From Eleusine coracana subsp. coracana (Eukaryota; Streptophyta; Magnoliopsida; Poales; Poaceae): 64,000 nt of DNA. The notes under the pieces are model-generated. The model worked only from the letters and a program-made list of their open reading frames with translations, did no database searches and was not told the origin of the DNA. How positions within the stretch are numbered: the first letter of the stretch is position 1; every line of letters starts with the position of its first letter. The stretch covers positions 20,310,001 through 20,374,000 of the forward strand of contig CM064428.1 in assembly GCA_032690845.1 (NCBI GenBank). Direction: 5' to 3'. The translations under genes and the position numbers were made by a program. Shown here one piece after another: positions 46,449 through 55,226 of this stretch.

Positions 46449-46643
46449 GTGTCGACCGTAGGACGCTAGCTTAGATAGAGTGGTTGTGTTCTAAGATCTA
46501 TTTTGCAAACTACAAACTATTTTCAAAACTCTTTGGCTTAAAATTATAGTCTTGTTTATTCACTTTTGTTGTTGATCTTGTTTTTCCGTTTGGCTTACAA
46601 AACCCTTTTACTAATTCACCTCTCCTATTCAGAAATTGCTTAG

Positions 46644-47483
46644 ATGGCCCGTACCAAGAAGACTTGCCACATATGTGATCAGTACCCACGTGTTTGGTCT
46701 TCACCAGCGCTTGTCCCACTCGGATTTGATGAGAAGTTTGGGATAGAAGAGGCTGAACAAGAGATGGTGCCACCATCGAGTCCACCACCTTATCGTGACA
46801 CTCTACTCTTCAAGGATGCTGGAAATAATGCTGGAAGGCTACCTCACATGCTTTGGGAGATCCTACAACGGTTAGGTTACGAGAAGCAACCAGAGTATTG
46901 TGGTACCCAAGTGACCTATGAAGGTTCTGAGCCCGTATGGAAGGTTCAAGTTCACATTTTTGCTCCAAGACCGCTCAGAGGAACTTTTGAGGTGGAAAGG
47001 ATTCATGAGGCCATTGCTCCACGGAAGACTTTCTCTGCCGGGATTTGTGATGCCGCTCGTCAAGCTTGCATGGTCATTCGCTCCCGTTATCGCCAGTATT
47101 TTGAAGATACAGAGTATGCTTATTTCCCTCAGCGCGCAAGTGGATCCACCTACATTCACGCAGAGCCTGTACCTGGACAAGGACACGCGAAGTTTAAGAA
47201 GCAAGTCACTTTTACCACGGTGACTTCCAGGGAGTTGGATTCAACCACGGAGGAACTAGGCTTTTGGCAGGAGAAATATGAGGAGGCAATGAAGACAGTT
47301 CGCCAGCTCAAGCGACGTTTGCCGGACGATGTGGACCTACCTTTGCAGGAAGAGCTAAAGGATGCGACTCCTTTCTCACCACCTCGCAGAATGGCTAGCC
47401 GTGCCCCCACCAGCTTACGTCATCCCCAACCAGGACGAGGATTAGGAAGTTTATCCCCGAGTGGCTTCATAGGCATCGAGTAG
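46644..47483 (+). CDS. Accessory ORF upstream of gag in element C
   Basis: Intact 279-codon frame starting at an ATG with MARTKKTC, encoding an unidentified protein. Visible features are a histone-H3-tail-like first seven residues, a region with RLPHMLWEILQRLG, a conserved-looking ICDAARQACMVIRSRYRQYF segment, a TEYAYFPQR motif, then a basic and Pro-rich tail. No gag, protease or polymerase motif is present. Position between primer site and gag, and an intact frame in an otherwise decayed element, suggest a recently active accessory gene. Tekay-type grass elements can carry such extra ORFs; I do not know its function. Confidence 0.7.
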   Translation: MARTKKTCHICDQYPRVWSSPALVPLGFDEKFGIEEAEQEMVPPSSPPPYRDTLLFKDAGNNAGRLPHMLWEILQRLGYEKQPEYCGTQVTYEGSEPVWKVQVHIFAPRPLRGTFEVERIHEAIAPRKTFSAGICDAARQACMVIRSRYRQYFEDTEYAYFPQRASGSTYIHAEPVPGQGHAKFKKQVTFTTVTSRELDSTTEELGFWQEKYEEAMKTVRQLKRRLPDDVDLPLQEELKDATPFSPPRRMASRAPTSLRHPQPGRGLGSLSPSGFIGIE

Positions 47484-47808
47484 TTATATCGAGTCGAATA
47501 AAATGTAATAGTGTAGCAAAAGAGAATTTTAGTGTTTGCACGTCCTTTCGTGGGTTTGCTAGTTTGATTGGTGTGATGAGTGTGATTTGAATCTTTTGTA
47601 ATGAATGTCGATGTGATGCAAGGCCTGTCTTGCAACCACATCCTTATACTATACTTTTACTCCTACCTTATTGGAGATTAGTTAATTGTGGTATCTCTTT
47701 ATCTATCTTTTTATTTTACACCTCTTTTCCTACTTGACCTTATCATATCCTTGCACTTTACCTATATCTTCCACCCATTTTTGCTTACCGTATCCTGACC
47801 TACATTAG
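47484..47808 (+). other. Spacer between accessory ORF and gag of element C
   Basis: AT- and CT-rich, non-coding. It may contain splice or re-initiation signals for gag; none identified with confidence. Confidence 0.4.
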
Positions 47809-49374
47809 ATGGTGAGAGGTGGGGACCGCAACATGAACAACAACCATGAGGAACAGGAGCAGCCACCCCCGCAGATCTCCATGGAACAACTCATGGCCAT
47901 GCGGACACAACTTCTCCAGAACATGCACCAGACCCTGGTGCAGCCACAGCCCAACAATGTCCCAGGAGCTGCTCCCCAGTCTAGAGACAAGGTTGGAGAT
48001 TTTCAATGGACCAAGCCCCCAACTTTCTCTCACTCTGTGGAGCCCATGGATGCAGATGACTGGCTAAAGACTATTGACAAGAAGCTGCAAGTCACTCAAT
48101 GCAACAACAGGGAGAAGGTGTTGTTTGCCGCACATCAGCTTGTTGGACCCGCTGCTGATTGGTGGGATGCTTATGTTGCAGCCCATGAGGAGCCTGGTAG
48201 TATCAATTGGCATGAGTTCCAGAACAGCTTTAGGTCTCACCATGTGCCTCAGGGGGTAATAAGGCTGAAGAAGAAGGAGTTCCAGGATCTGAAGCAGGGA
48301 TCCATGACCGTAAGTGAGTATGTTGCTCGTTTCACCCACTTGTCAAGGCATGCCCCAGGAGAAGTGGACACGGATGAGAAGAAGTGTGGGTGTTTTCTTG
48401 ATGGGTTGAATGATGGTCTCGCCTATGCACTTGAGGCTCGTAACTATGCGAACTTTCAAGAGATGGTGGATAAAGCCCTAGTCCTGGAGAACAGAAGGTC
48501 GAGGATGGATGGCAAGCGCAAGCGAGAGCATCAAGGTCAGCAAGGAGGTAGCAACACTAGGCCTCGCATTGGATCATCTTCTAGTGGACCTGTGTTCCAC
48601 TCTGAATAGCAAAGTGGACAGGAAGGAACTCAACCTACAGGTCAGGGTTTTGTCACCCCTCAACGTCAGTTTCAACGTCCTAACTCTCAGACGCCTACCC
48701 TGTCAGCTCAAACTCAGCAGAGGACTAATGGCAATCACACCCCAATGACCAATAGGAACTGCTACAGGTGTGGAGAAAAGGGTCACTTTGCTAACCAATG
48801 CCCCAATCTGCAGATGCACCGACCTCCAACCCAAGATGTTGCCCCAACACCCAACCGCAATGGAAACTCTACCCCGACAGCAGCCAGGCAGAACTATGTG
48901 AGAGGTCGAGTCAACCAGGTTGCTCTTGAAGATACTCAGGAATCTCCAGACGTTGTTCTTGGTATGTTACTCGTAAACTCAAATCCTGCTATAGTTTTGT
49001 TTGATTCTGGAGCATCACATTCATTCATATCATCCAAGTATGTGGCAAAGCACAACATCCCCATCACCTTGCTCAGGAATAAGATGATAGTTAGTTCACC
49101 TGGAGGGGAATTGAAAGCAGAACATGGATGTCATAAATTAAGTGTTAGCATAAGGGGGGTAGACTTTACTACGAGTTTCATCGTTTTGGATTCCAAGGGT
49201 ATAGATGTGATACTCGGAATGGATTGGTTAACCAAGCACAAGGCAATCATAGACTGTGCTAGAAAGGCGGTCAAGTTGACACATCCTAATGGAGCAGAAG
49301 TGGAATATGTGGCGAAAGCATTGCCACACGACAAGGAAAGGTTGAACAAGGATGCACAAAATGAAGTGAGAGTG
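47809..49374 (+). pseudogene. gag-protease of element C, one stop and truncated
   Basis: Frame from ATG 47809. It has a Gln/Met-rich start, the Retrotrans_gag core (TKPPTFSHSVEPMDADDWL, LVGPAADWWDAY, YVARFTHLSRHAPG), a basic stretch, then a TAG at 48607-48609. The same frame continues with a CCHC knuckle CYRCGEKGHFANQC (48766) and an aspartic protease (LFDSGASHSFIS about 48996, VILGMDWL 49208). It breaks off near residue DAQNEV, where it joins LTR sequence at 49375. The core motifs are typical of Tekay/Del. RT and integrase are absent. Confidence 0.87.
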
Positions 49375-51832
49375 CACGGGAATAACTTTTTTTTATATAT
49401 TCTGTGTAATTATCTGTAAATGGTAGTTTTGCACTTAGGCCCCTTGACATTTGTAAAATTATATTTTCAACCTCAGTTTTATGCAGAACCCTATCAACTT
49501 ATATTTAGGCCCTTGATCTTTATTTTAATTATTATTATATCCTTAAATTTTGCAAAACCTTTATAACATTATATTCATAATCTAGACTTTTTACATAATT
49601 ATTTTCCTGCACTGTATTTTTATAGAAAAGTCCCTAGTCTTTTCCTAAATTATATTTTAGCCCCTAAATTTTATAAAAACACCCCTGTACATATTTTTAA
49701 TTATATTTTAATCTTGTAATTTTACAAAAACAACCCTATACCTTCTAGTAATTTTATTTTAGCCCTAAATTTTTGTAAGTAATATTTAGGCTAGTCATTT
49801 TACACCTAGGTCCCTGAACTTATAAATAATTATATTTTTGGCCCTGTAAATTTTACAGTTAAGCCCCTAAACTTTTCCAAAATTACTTTCTAGTCCCTAA
49901 ATCTTACACAAAATATATTTTCACCATGATATTTTACAAGTTAGTCCCTATACTTTTAATAAATTACATTTTGGTCCTTAAAAAATTGCATAAATTATAT
50001 TTTACATGTACATCTTACACTTTAACCCTTTTATTTTTCTAAAATTACTTTTGGGCCATTTAATTTGTTATTTTTACTATTTTAACCCTAAACATTTAAA
50101 CCTTCGTAACTTTTTACTCGTAGCTCTGATTGAGGCGATTCTTGCGCTCACGTGATCGTAGCAACGCGTACTTTTTCATAGTATTACTTTCATTATAGTT
50201 TTCTACTGTGTGGTGTGTTGTTTCTTAGTATGTTTGTATGCTTCTGTTTCCGGTGTGATGTTGAGTAGACGAACCGCTGTTAGAGAACTTTCGGGATCTC
50301 CATCTTGAAGACTTTGAGCAGCAGCAAAGGGAACCAGGCAAGTGTCCTTGATGCATTTTGAACCTATGTTTTACATTCGCTCTATCTCTATGCATGCCTG
50401 TTAATATTGAATCCCATGTGTCATATCCTGTTCCATATTATTCCTTGTCGCCTGGGTTCTGGTGTAGCTTTTTAGTAAGGGTATGTCATGCTTAGTTTGC
50501 TATGTCGGGAATGGAAGTGTCTAATGTTAATCTTTACTAGTTGTTCACTTTAACATAATGATCATGAGGGATGATTAATCTTTTTTAGCAACATGGAACC
50601 TAGGTGATCCAAGCAGGAGGATGGCAAGGATGGTGCGGGTATGCACGTGTACTTGGTATAGTACTGTGGGATTGTGGTGGTACCTGCTTGGGATCACAAG
50701 GGTAGTTTGTGGAGCGGTCACCCAGAAAAACCGCGCAAAGCACAGGGCTGATATGGGTAGGCTTGGTTTAGTATTGAGATGTCTTCCCAGTTCTGTGAGC
50801 AGTCGAGGAAGGAGGACGGGATGGTTTAATCTCGGACTCAGGCGATGGACGGTTTACTCCTAGCCATGGCGCCAGAGGGGGCTTCTGTAGGAATGGTTTA
50901 ATTCCGCAGCGGTGAAACCTTAGCGTGGATTGTTAGCAAGCTGGGAAGCGCTCTGAACGACCTTGTGGTGATCTCTTGGCCTCACACCTATGGTAGTGTG
51001 ATTTGGGCAACATGGAGACTTTAGTCACCGACGGGTGACGAAATCACCAACCTGCGGGTAAAGTTGTGCAACCTCTGCAGAGTGTCAAACTGTTATAACA
51101 GTCGTGCTCACGGTCATGAGCGGCCTAGATCCTCACACATTTAGGAAGGTGGTTTATGGGTGGACTTGGTGGGTAGCCAAGTTTGGTTTGGGCGGTGTAA
51201 CCCTTGGTTTGCTACAGGCGGTGTAACCTGTAGTGTGGATTCATATGGGCTGTTTAACCCATGGTTTGCTACAGGCGGTGTAACCTATAGTGTGGTTTCC
51301 TATGGGCGGTTTAACCCATGGTTGACTACAGGTGGTTTAACCTGTAGTGTTGGACAGATGAGATAACTGGTGGGAACTTTTCACCTAGTAAGTAGGAGTG
51401 CTTTTCAAATGGTCTTAGGTGTAGTGCTCATTTATGCAAATGAACCATTGTGTTAGCCTTTCTTCTATTAAGCTTGCATGTCATATTTTTCCCCACTTGC
51501 TGAGTACGGCATGTGCTCACCCTTGCTATTTCCCTTTGTTGTTGTACTATAAACTGCTGCTCAGAAGATGGAGATATGGACTATATTGATGAAGACTACT
51601 ACTAGGCGTGCGTGCCCCTGGTCCATTGCCTGTGGTGTTATGGTGTCTTCCGCTGTTATTTTATCGAGAGAGTCGAATTAGTCTTCAAAGACAATTATTT
51701 ATGTAATAATGGTACACATTATTAATGACATTGGTTATACTGTTATTCACTTTACTGTCGATATGTGTGAAACTTGTTCCTGGGCACACATATGGTAAGC
51801 ACTTGGTTTTGTCCTTAAAACCGGGTGTGACA
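49375..51832 (+). repeat. 3' LTR of element C (5'-truncated)
   Basis: Aligns to 44729-46431 of the 5' LTR, lacking its first ~839 bp, but contains the ~750-bp block (50534-51286) missing there. Ends GGGTGTGACA followed by CCGGT. Confidence 0.87.
51190..51360 (+). repeat. 57-bp tandem repeat in the element C LTR
   Basis: Units start at 51190, 51247 and 51304 (GGGC(G/T)GT(G/T)TAACCC...). The 5' LTR retains one unit at 45904. The 57-bp step is 19 codons, which creates a spurious repetitive open frame. Confidence 0.85.
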
Positions 51833-51881
51833 CCGGTCTTTACCTGCAGAAGCTGAAACTCCTCGTCTCCTCTTGACTTTG
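51833..51881 (-). repeat. Upstream LTR of S2, last piece
   Basis: Matches 28948-28995 of the downstream LTR (CCGGTCTTTACCTGCAGAAGCTG) and stops abruptly after CTTGACTTTG. The remaining ~420 bp of the LTR are absent. Confidence 0.8.
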
Positions 51882-53257
51882 TGGCAACGTGGCACCGTGG
51901 CAACGTGGCATCGAGAGTAATTGGAGGGGATGTATGGATAGGTCATTCGAGCTATGTGAACCATGGAGATAAGAGAACCTTGTAGTGTCACGGCCCCACA
52001 TCCCGCACCGCGACACTAAGGATTGATTGATTGCGGGGAGGTCAAGCTCTTTGACCTCTAAATAACTAGAGCGCTCTTGGGAGGCAATCCAATGATTGGG
52101 GGATTTAGAAGTTGATTAGTGCTAGCCGGGAGGGCAACCCAGTGTTTTTAATTTGCTTGCTTATAATAAAAACAATCTCCCGAATAAAAGAATTAGAAAA
52201 ATTGTGTGCTTAATTCTTGTGTGCTCTTGTGTTGTCTGTTTATTTGTGCAAAACTGTATATATACATACTGTAGACTAACAACGTAGGAATAAAACAAAA
52301 AAAGACCAAAAACAGAAAGGAACAGTGCTTGCACCAATCGGCGCACATCTGCGCCGATCGGCATGTTATTACCCAGGTCAGGAGAGAAGGCTGACGATGC
52401 CCAGAATTGAATGGGTGCTAAAAATCAACCAGCACAGTAATTTTTAGAGACAGAGCTATTTTCAAGGTAATTAAAAATCTTTTTGAATTAATTTTTGTGT
52501 GCAAAATAGTTGCTAAATGACACAGGAAAGGATGAAGAGTAACATCTAGCGAAGAGTCGAGGGGCCAGGAGCAAAAATTGACGTCGCACTGGACAACGAG
52601 CGTCAGCGCCGTTCAGCACGGTCACCAGATGGGCCCCGCTACGTATGTCAATACTACAGGAACATTGGGAAAAGTGAAAAATTAGGTGAAAGAGATGAAC
52701 ACGAGGTATCAGGATCAACGCCGGACCAAAAGACGAGGTGCAAGGGACTTGCGCCGATCGGCGCCCTGCTGCGCCAACCAGCGCAGGTACCCATGTGGTT
52801 CTCGAATGGGCGACAAAGGCGGCTGGCATTGATTTTGAGGAACAGGTATGATTCCTATGTAGGTGTGCGGTGCAGAGGTGACACGGAATTGACTAATAGC
52901 TGAAAAGGAGACGGCACACCGATCGGTGCATGACCGCATTGCTCGGCGCAGTGAACAAGACATCGGGATTCCGTGCTGTTCCCTGCCAACCAACATGATG
53001 TACCGGGAAGAAACATAAAGGATGGGAATCAAGCGCCGCAGTTGTCAGATCATTCAAAATTTGAGTTGTGCCGAACGGCGCACCACTGCGCCGATCGGTG
53101 CGCATTCAAATTTTGATATTTCTGGTGGTTCCTTCTCCTGGAAGTTTCCCACACTATAAACGGGAGGACAGGCACCCCTAGTTCAGCACACCATCCCGGT
53201 AATCTCTCCACCTTTCCCACTACCCACGATCTCGCACACGTTCTGCAATCCTCGTAG
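51882..53257 (+). promoter_or_regulatory. Athila-like pol-env intergenic region with palindrome pairs
   Basis: Non-coding. CGGGAGGGCAACCCAGTGT at about 52127 resembles the leader text after pol in Athila elements. Four palindrome pairs have centres 52337.5/52357.5, 52757.5/52777.5, 52922.5/52942.5 and 53074.5/53094.5, each 20 bp apart. A TATA box, ACTATAAAC, is at 53153-53161, about 100 bp before the env-like ATG. The layout looks like a promoter for the env-like ORF. The first ~50 bp contain repeated GTGGCAACGTGGCA words. Promoter function is inferred. Confidence 0.6.
53154..53161 (+). promoter_or_regulatory. TATA box before the env-like ORF
   Basis: CTATAAAC in CCCACACTATAAACGGGAGG, 60 bp downstream of a palindrome centre at 53094.5 and 97 bp upstream of the ATG at 53258. 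The same geometry is seen at the LTR promoter (24371). Confidence 0.55.
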
Positions 53258-54832
53258 ATGGATCGTCTCCACTCCTCTGTCGGCAAGTTGGACAAGAGGC
53301 TACACCGGGGAAGCAGTTCTGGCGGCAACGGCGAGTCGAGCGATGACTCCTTGGCGAGGGGGTGGGGTTCCGGTGCTCGTGATGACATGTCAGTGGGTGA
53401 TGCATCCGCCGGCTCGGCGGTAGTGAACTATGAGATCCGCGCCCGCCACTCCATCTCCGGCACACCCCTTCCAATGGGGCGTGCTACAAGGAGTCAAACG
53501 GTGGCAAGCCGTGGGGTTCCCACATCACCACCACCGCCGGCATACGTGCCGCGCACAGTGGAGGAGAGCTTCACCCTCCGAAGCGTGGAGGAACAATAGC
53601 ACTACCTCGCAGCGAGGGGAAGGTTCGTCCCCAACTTCGACTTGGACGAGACCTTCCTCACCACGATCAGCATGTGGGAGGACATAAGGAGGATACTCAA
53701 CAATCTCGACTGGGCGGACTTCCACCTCCTTCCCATGGACTACAACCTCGACGTTGTCATCGAGGTTGCCTCTACGATGAAGCTCGGCACCGACGAAGCC
53801 GGCAACGAGGCCGTCAACTTCCGCGTCCACGACATCAGCTACACGGTGACCATGGAGATGGCGGCTCAAGCCTTCGGCTTCGAAACTGACGCTGACATCA
53901 CCGGCATCTTGGGACGTGGGGAGTAGGGCTCCTTTTGGAGGCGGCTCTCGCTCATGGAGGAGATGAAGCATGGCAACATCCGTGACCCGACCATTCAAGT
54001 CTTCCATCGGTGGTTGGCGGCGCGCACAGGCGACAAGGTCTTCTCCAGCAATGTCACCAATGCGGACTTGCGGTGGCTCTACAACGTCATCGTGAGTCCA
54101 TCTCATTGCAACCCCATGTCAGTGATGGTGCGGGGTTGGCTTGACAAGAGGAGCAAGAAGTTGGCCTTCGGGGCCTATCTTCAATGCCTAGCAGCCCTCG
54201 TCTGCGACGGTGATGGACCGAGAGGGCGCGACAACAAGTGAGAGTGCGCGATGGAGATCGGTGAGAATATGACTCGTGGCAATATTGTCACGGGAAGTGT
54301 TCACGCCGGCTTCCATGTCGGCGGCACCAACATCAAGCTCCCTTGTGCGGAGCTAGGAGTTTTCCTCTATCACAAGCTGGAGGGAGGAAATTGGCTTGAG
54401 GAAGGTCTCCTGGAGGGGGCCGAGTTCTCAACGACCACAGTGAGCGGGTTCAATAACCAGCGACATCTACAGCAGCCGGCGGCGAGTGGGACTCCTGGAA
54501 GTCACGCCAGGAACCTCAGCAGTACCAGCCAGGGTGGAGCGACGCAGCGGGTGGTTCACAGCCCTTTGCACCGGTCGGCGCAGGCGACGTGCTGGTCGAC
54601 GCTCCCTACTTCAGCGCAGGTATCGACTACAGGTACCAAGGACGTGTACCTGTGGTGCCTCCTATGCCCGGTGCAGATGTACATCGACAACAACATGCAC
54701 TACATCGAGCGCTTGGAGGACGCCACGTCCCAATGGAGGGACAACCACGAGGCGATGGTGGAGGAGTTCGAGCGACTCAAGGCGCGGTGCTGTGGCTTCG
54801 ATCAACCATCGCCTCCACCTTCGTTTGACTAG
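53258..54832 (+). pseudogene. env-like ORF of the Athila-like element, three stops
   Basis: One frame of 525 codons from ATG 53258 to TAG 54830-54832, interrupted by TAG 53597-53599, TAG 53924-53926 and TGA 54239-54241. It has a Ser/Gly-rich start, a Pro-rich segment, then a conserved part (53630-53920: MWEDIRRILNNLDWADF, FRVHDISYTVTMEMAAQAFGF) like the family described for Athila-type third ORFs. VFHRWLAARTGDKVF and a CNPMSVMVRGWLD region follow, ending in a coiled-coil-like tail with IDNNMHYIERLEDA. No transmembrane segment is obvious, so an envelope role is not supported by sequence. Confidence 0.72.
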
Positions 54833-55226
54833 AGTGCCTAGGAGTTGGCACATGTATCAGTTTCCTAGTTTGCGTTTTCTCTTATTTTTTTGCAATCTTT
54901 TTCGTTATTGGCTTATGTATGTGTGAGCGGGTTAGGAAACCATGTATCGGGGGTGTTTACTTTCATGCAAGTGTGTTAGTAGTAGTTTTATTTTTATGTA
55001 AGTGTGTGCAAAAATCATCACCATGTATTCGAGTTTCGATCTTAATATAATGGTGGCGGTTATGCTCTTTTAGGAGAACAGAATTATTTATTCTTTCTTG
55101 AAAAGTGCTGATGAAGACCAAATAATGTTGAGCATTGAATAAAATTTTGAACTTATACTTAATGATCATTCAGCAAATATGTCTTATGTGGAGCAATTTT
55201 GAGTACCCATGTGCTTCATTTGTATT
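54833..55226 (+). other. Region downstream of the Athila-like env ORF
   Basis: AT-rich and non-coding, ending where the Tekay-like LTR begins. The Athila 3' LTR should follow, but lies beyond the nested insertion and the window. Confidence 0.6.

Larger units (their letters stand above)
43890..51832 (+). mobile_element. Ty3/gypsy Tekay-like element with pol deletion (element C)
   Basis: 5' LTR 43890-46431 starts TGTAACACTC and ends GGGGTGTGACA. A met-tRNA primer site follows at 46436. Then an accessory ORF (46644-47483), gag (47809) and protease (to 49374). The next sequence is LTR sequence from its position 840 onward (49375-51832), so RT, RNase H, integrase and the first part of the 3' LTR are deleted. 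Target duplication CCGGT at 43885-43889 and 51833-51837. Gag and protease resemble Tekay/Del chromoviruses. It cannot move without helper proteins. It inserted into the upstream LTR of S2. Confidence 0.82.
27141..51881 (-). mobile_element. Ty1/copia Sirevirus S2, non-autonomous, interrupted twice
   Basis: On the minus strand: upstream LTR in three pieces (51881-51833, 43889-43819, 36023-34133), primer site (34130-34118), internal region (34117-29442), polypurine tract and downstream LTR (29425-27141). The internal region is only 4.7 kb and has no integrase or RT. Candidate target duplication GATGC (27136-27140) cannot be confirmed because the distal ~420 bp of the upstream LTR are missing at 51881. 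The upstream LTR was split by a CRM-like element and by element C, each with its own target duplication. It sits in the gag of the Athila-like element. Confidence 0.82.
23824..55226 (+). mobile_element. Ty3/gypsy retrotransposon, Athila-like, interrupted by nested elements
   Basis: Plus-strand element with a 5' LTR (23824-25295), primer site TGGCGCCATTA (25310), gag (to 27140) and, after a large interruption by S2 and its passengers, an env-like ORF (53258-54832). Paired TGCGCCGATCGGCGCA-like palindromes occur in LTR, gag and the env upstream region, tying the two halves together. The Athila-type primer site, gag and env-like ORF support the lineage. Protease, RT and integrase are missing, apparently lost with a deletion at about 51881. 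The element is interrupted again at 55227 by a Tekay-like element, and its 3' LTR is not in the window. The candidate target duplication GAACA (23819-23823) cannot be checked. Confidence 0.72.

Noticed and set aside
46644..46700. Histone H3 gene fragment
   Set aside because: Only the first seven residues resemble H3; the rest does not, and the ORF sits between a retroelement primer site and gag.
51160..51366. Repetitive 68-residue protein
   Set aside because: The 57-bp LTR tandem repeat is a multiple of three, which opens the frame by chance.
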